A stretch of DNA of 64,000 nt from DASRHD01 sp035485575 (GCA_035485575.1 DATHNW010000030.1:1-64000); one strand, 5' to 3'; shown: positions 47,246-56,548, counted from the stretch's first letter. Translations and numbers: made by a program. The notes: generated from the sequence alone by a model not told the origin.

Positions 47246-47812
47246 TTATTTCTGCAGATCGGCCTCGGAATTGATCGTGATGGCCACGTCGTCGCCGATG
47301 ACCTTCTCGAAGCCGGTCACGCCGAAATCGGCGCGCTTCAGGGTGGTGGTGGCTTCCCAGCCGGAGAGCATCGCGCCTTTCATGCCCGGGCCGAAGCCGA
47401 GGGACTTCACGTGCAGCACGACGGATTTGGTCGTTCCCTTGATCGTGAGATCGCCGGTGACATCGTAGGTGTCATCGCCGGTTTTTACCCACGAGGTACT
47501 TTTGAAGGTGGCGGTGGGGAATTTTGCGGCGTCGAAGAAACTGTCACTGCGGAGATGTTCGTCGCGCTTGTCATTGTTGGTGTTGACGCTGGCGATGTCG
47601 ATGGTCGCCTCGACGGTGCTCTTCGTCAGGTCGTCGCGATCGACGACGATGGTGCCTTCGACCTTCGCGAACGAGCCGGGCACGTTGCTGAAAAAATGTC
47701 GGATACTGAAGTCGACTGAGGAATGCGCGGGATCGAGCTTGTAGGTTTCGACGGCGGCGGAGGCCGTGGCAGCAAGGGTGAGGACGGTGAAGAGGACCAG
47801 AAGACGTTTCAT
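47246..47812 (-). CDS. yceI: YceI-family periplasmic lipid-binding-type protein
   Basis: This 188-residue protein has a signal peptide (residues 1-20) and the YceI lipocalin-like barrel. Segments are YKLDPAHSSVDFSIRHFFSNVPGSF, VEATIDIASVNTNNDKRDEHLRSDSFFDAAKFPTATF in two parts, and ADFGVTGFEKVIGDDVAITI near the end. Related proteins bind polyisoprenoid or fatty molecules in the periplasm. It is followed by its own terminator. Confidence 0.93.
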   Translation of the reverse strand: MKRLLVLFTVLTLAATASAAVETYKLDPAHSSVDFSIRHFFSNVPGSFAKVEGTIVVDRDDLTKSTVEATIDIASVNTNNDKRDEHLRSDSFFDAAKFPTATFKSTSWVKTGDDTYDVTGDLTIKGTTKSVVLHVKSLGFGPGMKGAMLSGWEATTTLKRADFGVTGFEKVIGDDVAITINSEADLQK

Positions 47813-47901
47813 AATGGCTTTGGGTTTTGGTTAAACGACAGTCATTAGCAAAAGCAGGTTTGGGTTTTGCGCAAGCGGGACGCGGCCATGGGTGGCGAAC
47901 C

Positions 47902-49026
47902 CTATAAAATCAGCATGGCATCGCCATAGCTGAAAAAGCGGTATTCACACGCGATGGCCTCCGCGTAAATTTGGTGCAGCCATGCAATGCCGTCGGTCGA
48001 GCCGGGGGCAAGGAAGGCGGCGACGAGGCAGAGCAGGGTGGAGCGCGGCTGGTGGAAATTGGTGATGAGCGCGTCGACTCCGCGGAAGGTGCGCGGCGGA
48101 TAAATGAACGCGGTGGCCTTGGCGATGTGCGCATGGTCTGAGGGCGTGGCGTGGCTGGCCAGGAAATCCTCGATGGTGCGGACGCTGGTTGTGCCCACGG
48201 CAATGCGGCGGCCGCCGAGGGGAGGAAAGAGCGCGCGCTGGGCGGCGGCAGGCAGCTCGTAAACTTCGCGGTGAATCGGGTGCGCCTCGATGGTGTTGGT
48301 CGCAATGGGGCGGAAGGTGCCGAGGCCGACATGTAGCGTGAGATCGGCCGTACGCACGCCCTGGCTGGCGAGGGCGGCGAGGAGCCCAGGAGTGAAATGC
48401 AGGCCGGCGGTGGGCGCGGCCACGGCCACGGGGCGCGCCGGGTCGGCGTAAACGGTCTGGTAGCGTGAGCGGTCGAGCGTGCGCTCGGCGTCGCCGCCCT
48501 GGCGCGTGATGTAGGGCGGCAGCGGTATGTCGCCGCAGCGTCCGGCCACCGCGGTGAGCGGCTCGCCCCCGGCCGTGGTGAAGCGAACGAGCGCTGTGCC
48601 GTCGGAGGTTTTTTCCAAAATCTCGGCGGCAAATTCCCCTTTCGTCCCTGCAAAGGTCGCGCCAGGGGCGAGTCGCCGGCCGGGTTTGATCAGACACCAC
48701 CACGTCTCCACGCCGCGCGCCGGCTCCGGGCGCAGGAGCAGGCATTCGACGGCGCCGCCGCTCGGGCGGCTGGCGTGCAGCCGCGCGGGCAGGACGGCCG
48801 CGGTGTTGCGGAAGAGCGCGTCGCCGGCGCGCAGGAACTGCGGCAGTTCGCCGAATACGTGGTGGGTCATCGTGTGCGCAGCGCGATCGACGACCAGCAG
48901 GCGCGACTGATCGCGGCCGGCGGCGGGCGTTTGGGCGATGAGCCGCGGCGGCAGTTCGTAGTCGAAAAGTTCGGAGCGAAGGCTCACGGGTGCGGATTGA
49001 TGTCCGGCGACGCGGGCGCCGTCCAT
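47902..49026 (-). CDS. queA: S-adenosylmethionine:tRNA ribosyltransferase-isomerase
   Basis: This 374-residue enzyme makes epoxyqueuosine in tRNA. Motifs are FDYELPPRLIAQTP, GDALFRNTAAVLPARLHA, FRPI near THVGLGTF, AAPTAGLHFTPGLLAAL and FHQPRSTLLCLVAAF, with YRFFSYGDAMLI at the C-terminus. The first dozen residues are not conserved, so the true start may be a few codons internal. Its start lies 17 bases downstream of the GntP gene's stop, so the two may share a transcript. Confidence 0.95.
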   Translation of the reverse strand: MDGARVAGHQSAPVSLRSELFDYELPPRLIAQTPAAGRDQSRLLVVDRAAHTMTHHVFGELPQFLRAGDALFRNTAAVLPARLHASRPSGGAVECLLLRPEPARGVETWWCLIKPGRRLAPGATFAGTKGEFAAEILEKTSDGTALVRFTTAGGEPLTAVAGRCGDIPLPPYITRQGGDAERTLDRSRYQTVYADPARPVAVAAPTAGLHFTPGLLAALASQGVRTADLTLHVGLGTFRPIATNTIEAHPIHREVYELPAAAQRALFPPLGGRRIAVGTTSVRTIEDFLASHATPSDHAHIAKATAFIYPPRTFRGVDALITNFHQPRSTLLCLVAAFLAPGSTDGIAWLHQIYAEAIACEYRFFSYGDAMLIL

Positions 49027-49043
49027 TTTGAATTTTGCCCGCT

Positions 49044-50456
49044 TCAGAAGGGCAGCTGCGGAAACAGGGAGGAGACGATCAGAACTTCAATCAGGCCCAG
49101 GATCGAGACGAGGCTGACGAGAACCGTCCAGCTGCGCAGCATTTCCCCCTGCGTGAGCCCGCTGAGCCGGCAGATCACCCAGAAGCCGCTGTCGTTCATC
49201 CACGACAGGAATTTCGAGCCGAAGCCGCTGGCGAGGAGGATATAGAGCGGATTTACGCCGAAGCCGGCCGGGCTGCCTGCGACCGACAGTACGATGCTGG
49301 CCGCCGTGATGGTCGCGACCGTGGCCGAGCCTTGGGCGGCGCGCAGCGCTGCGGCGCTGGCCCAGGCGAGAAACACGTAATTGATCGCATGTTCGCCCGC
49401 GATGGCACGCATGGCGTCGCCCACCCCCGCGTTCTTGATCATCGCCCCGTAGGCACCGCCGGCGGAGACGATGAGGATGATGACGCCGGTTGTCTCGAGG
49501 ACTGCTCCGAGGGATTTTCCCACGGCTTCCCGGCCGAGCTTTTTCTGGCGCACCATCACGGTCATTGCGATCGTGGCGCCGATGAGTAGCGCTATGTTTT
49601 TGTCGCCGATGAATTTCACCGTCTGCACCAGGGCGGAGGGCAGGGACGAATGGAACAGGCCGAGACAGGAAGACGCTGCGATGAGCAGGAGGGGCAGCAC
49701 GACAGGCGCGATCGACGCGCCAAAGCCGGGCAGTTCCGCTTCCGTCCGCGCCGCCACCACGGCCAGGGACTCGAGCGAGGAGCCCGGCGTGGGGCGCACC
49801 GGCACGTGCAGGCGGGCGTTGAACTTGCGCGCGAGCCATAGCGCGCCGAGCGCGGGCAGCACGCCGAACGCAAAGCCGGCCACGATGGCTCCGCCGAGGT
49901 CGACCTTCAGCATTTCGGCCACGCTGAGCGGGCCGGGGGCGGGCGGCGTGATGCCGTTGGTCACGGCCGCGCCCCCGCAGATCACGAGCACATACAGCAG
50001 GTAATTTTTCCCCGTGCGCAGGCTCAGTGCGCGCGCCAACGGCAGCAGCAGCATGAACACGGTGTCCACAAACACGGGGGCCGCGAGGATGAAGCCGCAC
50101 GCGAGCAGCGCCAGCGCCGCGCGCTCCTCGCCGAGCACGGCGATGAAGCGCCGGATGATTTTGTCGGCCGCGCCGCTTTCCATCAGGCACATGCCGATCA
50201 CCGCCGCCAGCGCGATGGTGAAGCCGATCTTCCCGGCCGCGCCACCGAACTCGGTCATTACCTTTTCGATCGCCTGGGCGAACCGCTGGTCGCCGGTCTG
50301 GCCAGCGGCCGTCAGCACGCCGACCAGGATCGCCGCCAGCATCAATGCGAAAAAGGCGTTCAGCCGCAGTCCGGCGATGGCCACGACAATGAACACCACG
50401 CTCAAGGCCACGATGCCGAGGGGACCGGACAAAACAGCAAGCGGCAGGATGATCAT
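49044..50456 (-). CDS. GntP-family permease (gluconate/glycerate/sugar-acid)
   Basis: This 470-residue inner membrane protein has about 13 membrane segments and GntP features such as RLNAFFALMLAAILVGV, FVDTVFMLLLPLARAL, GGAAVTNGITPPAPGPL, GVNPLYILLASGFGSKFLSWMNDSG and AAQGSATVATITAASI. It is a proton symporter for gluconate-like acids. It is divergent from the garR-like / garL-like / gudD genes, so it could bring in glucarate, galactarate or glycerate; the substrate is an inference. ATG 50456 was chosen by family start. Confidence 0.88.
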   Translation of the reverse strand: MIILPLAVLSGPLGIVALSVVFIVVAIAGLRLNAFFALMLAAILVGVLTAAGQTGDQRFAQAIEKVMTEFGGAAGKIGFTIALAAVIGMCLMESGAADKIIRRFIAVLGEERAALALLACGFILAAPVFVDTVFMLLLPLARALSLRTGKNYLLYVLVICGGAAVTNGITPPAPGPLSVAEMLKVDLGGAIVAGFAFGVLPALGALWLARKFNARLHVPVRPTPGSSLESLAVVAARTEAELPGFGASIAPVVLPLLLIAASSCLGLFHSSLPSALVQTVKFIGDKNIALLIGATIAMTVMVRQKKLGREAVGKSLGAVLETTGVIILIVSAGGAYGAMIKNAGVGDAMRAIAGEHAINYVFLAWASAAALRAAQGSATVATITAASIVLSVAGSPAGFGVNPLYILLASGFGSKFLSWMNDSGFWVICRLSGLTQGEMLRSWTVLVSLVSILGLIEVLIVSSLFPQLPF

Positions 50457-50621
50457 GGGATGAAACTCAGGGCGGAGCCGGGGTGGAGCGAGGTAGGCGC
50501 GCGGATGGGCGGGAGAGGAGACGAAAACCACCGGTCGCGGTAAGCGCCAGCCGGAAAACGCCCTTGCCCTTGGCGCCAAAGCCGGTGGAACATGGACTTT
50601 CCCGTTTCGGTTTTCCGCCTT

Positions 50622-51497
50622 ATGTCTTCCCTACCCGTTATTGGATTCATCGGCACTGGCGTCATGGGCCGCAGCATGGCCGGCCATCTCATGCGGGCCG
50701 GGCACGCCGTCCACGTTTACAACCGCACCAAGGAGAAGGCCCAGGGGCTGCTCGATGCCGGCGCGCACTGGCAAGGCTCCGCCGGCGCCGCCGCCGCGGC
50801 GGCGGACATCGTCATCACCATGCTCGGCTTTCCGACCGACGTGGAGCAGAGCTATCTCGGGCCCGGCGGCATCGTCGACCGCGCCCGCTCCGGCGCGCTG
50901 CTCATCGACATGACGACCTCGAGCCCCGCGCTCGCCCGGCGCATTGCCGAGGCCGCGGCCAAACGGGGGCTGTCCGCACTCGATGCGCCCGTTTCGGGCG
51001 GCGATGTCGGCGCCCGCGAGGCGCGGCTGGTCATCATGACCGGCGGGGACGAGGCCGCTTTCACCCGTGCCCAGCCCGTGCTCGCGCTCATGGGCAAAAA
51101 CATCCTGCGCCATGGCCCGGCCGGCGCCGGCCAGCATTGCAAGATGGCCAACCAGATCGCGGTCGCCGCCGGCATGCTTGCGTGGACCGAGGCGCTGGTT
51201 TACGCGAAAAAAGCCGGGCTCGATCCCGCCCGCGTGCTCGAGAGCATCAGTGGCGGCGCGGCCGGCAGCTGGGCCATGACCAATCTCGCGCCGCGCGCGC
51301 TCGCGGGCAATTACGCCCCCGGTTTCTACGTGAAGCATTTTCTCAAGGACATGCGGATCGCGCTCGAGGCGGCGGCGGAGATGAAGCTCGACCTGCCCGG
51401 CCTCGCCTGTGCGAAAAAACTCTACGACCAGGTCGCCGCCCATGGTTGGGAGGATTGTGGCACGCAGGCGCTCTACCGGCTTTATCTCGAATCATGA
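50622..51497 (+). CDS. tartronate semialdehyde reductase-like NAD(P) oxidoreductase
   Basis: This 291-residue 3-hydroxyisobutyrate dehydrogenase family enzyme has GFIGTGVMGRSMAGHL (Rossmann motif), DAPVSGGDVGAREARLVIM and the catalytic lysine in GQHCKMANQIAV. It lies before an HpcH/HpaI aldolase and glucarate dehydratase, so a GarR role (tartronate semialdehyde to glycerate) is likely. The frame also has an ATG at 50592 with GGTGGA in front, giving ten extra residues. The stop overlaps the next start (ATGA). Confidence 0.87.
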   Translation: MSSLPVIGFIGTGVMGRSMAGHLMRAGHAVHVYNRTKEKAQGLLDAGAHWQGSAGAAAAAADIVITMLGFPTDVEQSYLGPGGIVDRARSGALLIDMTTSSPALARRIAEAAAKRGLSALDAPVSGGDVGAREARLVIMTGGDEAAFTRAQPVLALMGKNILRHGPAGAGQHCKMANQIAVAAGMLAWTEALVYAKKAGLDPARVLESISGGAAGSWAMTNLAPRALAGNYAPGFYVKHFLKDMRIALEAAAEMKLDLPGLACAKKLYDQVAAHGWEDCGTQALYRLYLES

Positions 51498-52258
51498 CCA
51501 CTCCTTCAGGCTTTCGCGCCCGGGTGCTCGCCGGCGAGTGGCTGGCGGGCACGTTCGTCAACCTTGGTTCGGCGCTCACCGCCGAGATCGCGGGCCGCGC
51601 CGGTTTCGACTGGCTGCTGCTCGACCACGAGCACGGCCCCGGCAGCGACGAGACATTGCTGCACCAGCTTCAGGCCGCCTCCGCCACGCCCGCCGCGGCC
51701 ATCGTGCGGCTCGCGGCCAACGAGCCGCCGCGCTTCAAGCGCGCGCTTGATCTCGGCGCGGGCGGGGTGATGGTGCCGTATGTGAACACGGCGGCCGAGG
51801 CGCGCGCCGCCGTCGCCTCGCTGCGCTATCCGCCGCTCGGCTTCCGCGGCGTGTCGAAGTTCAACCGCGCGGCGGGCTTCGGCCAGGATTTCGACGATTA
51901 CTACGCGCATGCCAACGAACGGCTTGTCACCATGGCGCAGATCGAGACGCCCGAGGCGGTCGAAAATGCCGCGGCCATCGCCGGAGTGGATGGCGTGGAC
52001 GTGCTCTTTGTCGGCCCGCTCGACCTGACGGCCAACCTCGGCGTGCCCGGAAATTTCGGCGATGCCCGCTTTGTGGAGGCGCGCCGCGCCGTTGCCGCCA
52101 TCGCCCGCCAGGCCGGCAAAGCCGCGGGCATCCTGCTCGCCACCCCGGCGCAGATTCCCGCCGTGCGGACGGAGGGCTACACCGTGATCGCGCTCGGTTC
52201 CGACGGCGGCGCGGTCACCACCGGCCTGCGGGCCAATGCCGCCGCGCTGCGCGGTTGA
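51494..52258 (+). CDS. HpcH/HpaI-family aldolase (5-keto-4-deoxyglucarate aldolase-like)
   Basis: This 254-residue metal-dependent class II aldolase shows FDWLLLDHEHGPG with the base histidine, AAIVRLAANEP, GVMVPYVNTAAEAR and QIETPEAVENAAAIAGVDGVD with metal-binding glutamate, and GPLDLTANLG with the metal aspartate. GarL splits 5-keto-4-deoxy-D-glucarate into pyruvate and tartronate semialdehyde; the neighbours GarR-like and GudD support this substrate, but it is inferred. Translation is coupled to the upstream gene. Confidence 0.88.
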   Translation: MTTPSGFRARVLAGEWLAGTFVNLGSALTAEIAGRAGFDWLLLDHEHGPGSDETLLHQLQAASATPAAAIVRLAANEPPRFKRALDLGAGGVMVPYVNTAAEARAAVASLRYPPLGFRGVSKFNRAAGFGQDFDDYYAHANERLVTMAQIETPEAVENAAAIAGVDGVDVLFVGPLDLTANLGVPGNFGDARFVEARRAVAAIARQAGKAAGILLATPAQIPAVRTEGYTVIALGSDGGAVTTGLRANAAALRG

Positions 52259-52515
52259 AAGAGGAATGGAATTAGGAAGCCAGGAAATCAGGAATTTTTA
52301 ACCCAAGAAGGCAAACGCCTCAATCATCCCGTCTTAATTCCTGGTTTCATGGCTTCCCGCTTAATTTTCTTATCTGAATTTCCCTTATGCGTGTTGCCGA
52401 AGTGCATTTAAGCAGGAAACCAGGAAACCCGGAAAGTTTTTGCCGGGCAAATCTTCGTCCTCTGCTCTGATTCCCGGCTTCCTGGCTTCCTGATTAATTT
52501 CCCAAGTTCCCCCTC
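52259..52515. repeat. imperfect duplication in front of gudD with direct and inverted GGAAGCCAGGAA-type motifs
   Basis: The gap holds two imperfect copies of a TGGCTTCC...TTAATTT...TTTCCC...ATG segment (around 52350-52410 and 52480-52540), plus inverted GGAAGCCAGGAA / TTCCTGG motifs near 52272, 52340, 52410 and 52480. It is more AT-rich than its surroundings. The second copy runs into the gudD start. Confidence 0.55.
52387..52470 (+). pseudogene. truncated duplicate of the gudD start
   Basis: An ATG at 52387 starts a 27-residue frame beginning MRVAEVHL, closely matching the gudD start MRIAEMHI (16 of 24 bases the same, in phase), then running into unrelated sequence and a stop. Preceding bases also resemble those before gudD. 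It looks like a duplicated, decayed gene start rather than a functional peptide. Confidence 0.5.
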
Positions 52516-53802
52516 ATGCGCATCGCTGAAATGCACATCACGCCGATCGCGCTGGGCGATCCGCCCCTGCTCAATGCCGCCGGCCTGCACGCTCCCTGGT
52601 GCCTGCGCACGGTCGTCGAGCTGGTGACAGACGACGGCCTGCATGGCCTGGCCGAGGTGCCGGGCAGCGCGGCGATCAACGCGAAGCTCGAGGCCGCGCG
52701 CGCCGTGGCGGTCGGGCGCGACCCACTCGACTGGCACGGGTTGCGCGCCGCGCTGCGCGGCCATTTCGGCACCGAGGCCACGGCCGCGCGCGGCGACAAG
52801 CCTTGGGACCAGCGCGCACTGGTGCAGGTCGAGAGCGCGTTCGACGTCGCCTGCCTCGACCTCGCGGGCAAAAAATTCGGCGTGCCCGTGGCCGTGCTGC
52901 TCGGCGGCATCGTGCGCGAGCGCGTGCCGTATTCGGCGTATCTGTTTTATAAATACGAAGGGGCGGGCGGCGAGCTCGCCTTCGGCACCGACCCGGCCGC
53001 GAAGGGCTGGGACGCCGCGCGCCAGCGCGCCGCGCTTGACCCCGACGGGATCGTCGCGCAGGCGCGGGCGATGTGCCGGGAGTTCGGCTTCCAGTCGATC
53101 AAGCTCAAGGGCGGGGTGTTCGAGCCGGCGCAGGAAGTCGCCGCGCTCCAGGCGCTACGCGCGGCCTTCGGTCCCGGCGTGCCGCTGCGCTACGACCCCA
53201 ATGCGCTCTGGACGGTCGATACGGCGGTCAAGTGGGGCCGCAAGCTGGAGGACGTGCTCGAGTATTTCGAGGACCCGGCGCGCGGGCAGGAGGGCATGGC
53301 CGCGGTGCGCCGCGCGGTGAAGCTGCCGCTCGCGACCAACATGTGCACGACCTCGTTCGACGACCTGCCCGGCAGCATCCGCCTCGGGTCGGAGGACATC
53401 ATCCTGACCGACCACCATTTCTGGGGCGGCCTGCGCGCCTCGATGGAGCTGGCGGCGTTCTGTCGCGTGTTCGGCCGCGGCGTGTCGATGCACTCGAATA
53501 ATCACGGTGGCATCTCGCTCGCGGCGATGACGCACCTCGGCGCGGCCATGCCCAACCTCAGCTACGCGCTCGACACGCACTATCCCTGGCAGTGGGAGGA
53601 CATCATCACGGGCGGCCGGATGAAAATCGAGGGCGGCTGCGTGACCCTGCCGAAAGGGCCCGGCCTCGGCGTCGAGCTCGACCGCGCCGCGCTCGCGCGG
53701 GCGCATGAGGCCTTCAAGCGCTGCGGCCTGACCGACCGCAACGACGAGATCGAAATGCAGAAGAAGGTTCCCGGCTGGAAATTTGCCACCACGCGCTGGT
53801 AA
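52516..53802 (+). CDS. gudD: glucarate dehydratase
   Basis: This 428-residue enolase-superfamily enzyme dehydrates D-glucarate to 5-keto-4-deoxyglucarate. Hallmarks are SIKLKGGVF with the base lysine, RYDPNALWT with metal-binding aspartate, the NMCTTSFDDLPGSI segment, HHFWGGLRAS, MHSNNHGGISLAAMTHLG with the catalytic histidine and DTHYPWQWEDII. The order GarR-GarL-GudD, with a divergent permease, supports a complete route from glucarate or galactarate to pyruvate and glycerate. Confidence 0.93.
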   Translation: MRIAEMHITPIALGDPPLLNAAGLHAPWCLRTVVELVTDDGLHGLAEVPGSAAINAKLEAARAVAVGRDPLDWHGLRAALRGHFGTEATAARGDKPWDQRALVQVESAFDVACLDLAGKKFGVPVAVLLGGIVRERVPYSAYLFYKYEGAGGELAFGTDPAAKGWDAARQRAALDPDGIVAQARAMCREFGFQSIKLKGGVFEPAQEVAALQALRAAFGPGVPLRYDPNALWTVDTAVKWGRKLEDVLEYFEDPARGQEGMAAVRRAVKLPLATNMCTTSFDDLPGSIRLGSEDIILTDHHFWGGLRASMELAAFCRVFGRGVSMHSNNHGGISLAAMTHLGAAMPNLSYALDTHYPWQWEDIITGGRMKIEGGCVTLPKGPGLGVELDRAALARAHEAFKRCGLTDRNDEIEMQKKVPGWKFATTRW

Positions 53803-53821
53803 AAGAACGTGCGGCAGGACT

Positions 53822-54250
53822 ATGTTCGGAAAAATGAAGCCCGTTGTTCAGCAGGATCACACGGGATGCGGCATAGCCAGCGTGGCCGCGCTGGCGCAGC
53901 GAGCCTATGCGACCGTGAAGAAGGAGGCCGCACGGCTGGATATTGCGGTGACCGATCCGAAGCTTTGGAGTGAAACGAAGCATGTGCGGCGATTGCTCAC
54001 GCGCTTTCGCCTTTTGGCCGGTAAAGAAAAAGATTTCACCTCGTGGAATGCCCTGCCGGATCGAGCGCTGCTCGCGATCAAATGGCATCGCGAAAAAGCC
54101 GGACCAGCCTGGCATTGGGTCGTGTTCGTCCGCGACGCCTCGGGCAGCCACGTGCTCGACTCGAAAAAAGCGCTGCGCACAAACCGGCGGATAGATTTTG
54201 GCCGAATGAAACCGAAGTGGTTTATCCGTATCGGAAGCAAAGATCAGTGA
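53822..54250 (+). CDS. C39-peptidase-like protein
   Basis: This 142-residue protein has the C39 layout: Gln then Cys in VVQQDHTGCGIASVAALAQ, a histidine in WHWVVFVRD and an aspartate in HVLDSKKAL. It has no signal peptide or transporter domain. It could be a cysteine peptidase of the bacteriocin-processing type or an inactive relative. ATG 53822 has AGGA upstream; it starts 20 bases after gudD and ends 7 bases inside the convergent PL8 gene. Confidence 0.7.
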   Translation: MFGKMKPVVQQDHTGCGIASVAALAQRAYATVKKEAARLDIAVTDPKLWSETKHVRRLLTRFRLLAGKEKDFTSWNALPDRALLAIKWHREKAGPAWHWVVFVRDASGSHVLDSKKALRTNRRIDFGRMKPKWFIRIGSKDQ

Positions 54251-56439
54251 AGTTTTATAATCACGCTCTTGCCAGCATCGCCGCCTGAGGGCAGCAGAAC
54301 GGTGATTTCGGTGGCGGAATCAGTGGCGCGGCAGTTCTGGCCGGAGAAATGTCCGTCGACGTTGAGGGTGAGGGAGAAAAGTTTTTGCGTGGGGTCGGAC
54401 ACGGTGAGGTCGAGTACGCCGTTGGTTCGGTTGCGGACAAGGAGCACGCAGGGCGCGCTGGTCGTAATGGCTGGGACGATGGTTTTTTCCAGTCGGCCGG
54501 GTGCATAAAAGACCGCCTGCACCAGACCGTCGGCCGGGCTGGTCACGGCCTGGAGCTGCGGCGTGTTGGCCAGCACGCGCCAGGGCGGCGTCGTGGCGGC
54601 TGAGGCCAGTGCGGGTTGTTCAATATCAGGCAGCACGGCGTAGGCGTAGGTGGCGTCTTTCGGCTGTGGGCCGTGGTCGATCCATAGATTAAATACGTCC
54701 TTGGTCACTTTCTCCGGGCTCACGCCTTCCTTGCGGAGTTCCGACCACGCGCCGGTTTGCGGGCCGCAGGTGAGCGTCGCATTGACGGGCGCGAGGAAAA
54801 GATAGCCGATGCGGTCGTGATAAACGGCCTGCGTGGTCGGAGGGAGATTTTGCTGCACGGCGGCCATCTGCCATTTTCCTTCCGTGAGGATCATGGCCGG
54901 GCCATGGAGCAGACATTGGTTGATGTCGGTGTAGGCGGGCTCGGACGCGGCGGAGTTAATGCCAGCACCGAGGCAGACGATGGCATTGCGGAAACAGAAC
55001 CAGGCTTTTTTCGCGGTGACGTCCTCCTTCGCAAGGTGGAGGACGGCGGCGCCGACTTCGCCATCCGACGCGCCGCCGACAAAATCGCGCGGGTTGTGCT
55101 GGAAGGGAGCCTTGCCGCCGTAAGGAAACGGCGCGGTGGTCTCATGCCAGGTGATGCCGGGGAGCTTGCGCCAGTCCCATACCGGCTGGATGTCGGCGTA
55201 TTCGTCGCCGCGCACGAGGACGAGCATCACGCCGTCGCAGAGGTGGTAGCCCTTGTAATTCTCGGAGTTGACCGCGGTCTCAGTACGGAGGATGCGCGAT
55301 GAATAGGTCTTGATCGAGGCGTACCATGCGCCGGGACGGTGGACCATGAAGTCGGAATTCCAAAAACAGCGATTGCCCACGGGCGCATCGGCGCTGGTCG
55401 GCAGGCGTCCGGCCACGCGGTCGATCAGGTGATTGAGCGCAGGTGCGTGCGTGGGATCGAGCGCGACGAGGCGGGCGGCCCCACGGGCGATGGAGCGGGC
55501 CTTGCCAGCTTGCGCGCCGGGCTGGTCGAGCTGCCGGCCGCAGGAACTGAGATCCATGCGGTCGCCCCAGATGACCCAGTCCTGGAAGTTGAGCGCGAAC
55601 TGCGAAAGGAGATCGACCTGCTCCGGCGAGAAGGCGAGCGGCGTGCTGCGCACGAGCGTGCCATAGTAGCCGCAGGTGTCGATGAAGGCCAGGCCGTAGT
55701 TGCCGGCGTTGAGCTGCGGGCCGTGCTGGTGGAAACTCCAGTCGGGCTGCACGCCCTCCTCGGTCGTGATTTTGATCGTGCTCGTGATGAGGCCGAGCGT
55801 GTCGTGCATGAGTGCGGAGTCGTCGGTCACGGCGCCGAGGGCGAAGAGATTGCCGGCGGTCCAGCTGAGATTGGCACCCGTCATGCGGTCGGTCGTGCTG
55901 CGACGCACGCGCTCGCAAGCCAGCGAGAGATCCTCCGGCGGAAGTTCGTCGCGCATCAGCACGAGGAAGCGCGCCAGTTCCTGCGGCGCGGCGATGACAT
56001 TGTGCCACCAGTTGTCGCTCTGCGGGTCGCGTTTGAGCCAGAACTCGAGGCCGCGGAGAAGGGCGCTTTTCAGCGCAGGGTCGCCATGGAGCGGACCGTC
56101 CGGCTGGCGATAAGCGATGGCGAGAGTGGTGAGGCGGATGAGATGCTTTTGCGGCGGCCAGATGCTGCGGTCGCGGCGGTCGTAAGGGACGTCGGCCCAG
56201 CTGCCGTCGGCTCGTTGCTGGGCGAGAGCCTTTCGCACCTCGGAGGCCGGTGGCGGCGTGCGCAGCAAGTCATCGGCGATGCGAGCGCGGACGGTCGCAC
56301 CGGTTTCCGCAGCAGTCAGCTCATGGCCGGCAGCGGGTGGAGAGGACGGGATTTCTTCTGCGACAGCGACTGGACTGGCGGCAAAGCAGATTCCAAAAAC
56401 CAACGGAGCGAGGATTCGCCAGAAATGACCTGAGGACAT
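54244..56439 (-). CDS. polysaccharide lyase family 8 protein
   Basis: This 731-residue secreted enzyme has a signal peptide (residues 1-27) and the PL8 alpha/alpha-toroid with downstream beta sandwiches. Catalytic-region motifs are DNWWHNVIAAPQ, DWSFHQHGPQLNAGNYG with His and Tyr, and the RPGAWYASIKTYSSR segment. PL8 enzymes cleave hyaluronate, chondroitin or xanthan. The exact substrate is unknown. ATG 56439 was chosen as the signal-peptide start. Confidence 0.87.
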   Translation of the reverse strand: MSSGHFWRILAPLVFGICFAASPVAVAEEIPSSPPAAGHELTAAETGATVRARIADDLLRTPPPASEVRKALAQQRADGSWADVPYDRRDRSIWPPQKHLIRLTTLAIAYRQPDGPLHGDPALKSALLRGLEFWLKRDPQSDNWWHNVIAAPQELARFLVLMRDELPPEDLSLACERVRRSTTDRMTGANLSWTAGNLFALGAVTDDSALMHDTLGLITSTIKITTEEGVQPDWSFHQHGPQLNAGNYGLAFIDTCGYYGTLVRSTPLAFSPEQVDLLSQFALNFQDWVIWGDRMDLSSCGRQLDQPGAQAGKARSIARGAARLVALDPTHAPALNHLIDRVAGRLPTSADAPVGNRCFWNSDFMVHRPGAWYASIKTYSSRILRTETAVNSENYKGYHLCDGVMLVLVRGDEYADIQPVWDWRKLPGITWHETTAPFPYGGKAPFQHNPRDFVGGASDGEVGAAVLHLAKEDVTAKKAWFCFRNAIVCLGAGINSAASEPAYTDINQCLLHGPAMILTEGKWQMAAVQQNLPPTTQAVYHDRIGYLFLAPVNATLTCGPQTGAWSELRKEGVSPEKVTKDVFNLWIDHGPQPKDATYAYAVLPDIEQPALASAATTPPWRVLANTPQLQAVTSPADGLVQAVFYAPGRLEKTIVPAITTSAPCVLLVRNRTNGVLDLTVSDPTQKLFSLTLNVDGHFSGQNCRATDSATEITVLLPSGGDAGKSVIIKLH

Positions 56440-56548
56440 GACGGGTTTTTTGAGAACGGGGCGGAAGATAAACAGCCACGTCCGGGCGGTTTTGTCCACG
56501 CTTGTCCTCGGCCGGCGCATGTTTAACGTCAGGCAAAGATAAGCATCC

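Noticed and set aside
50483..51493. Upstream extension of the aldolase frame
   Set aside because: It overlaps the reductase gene in another frame, is Arg/His-rich and unlike any protein; the aldolase begins at 51494.
52259..52515. CRISPR-like repeated motif
   Set aside because: Repeats are few, short, irregularly spaced and in both orientations; there are no spacers of constant length or cas genes.
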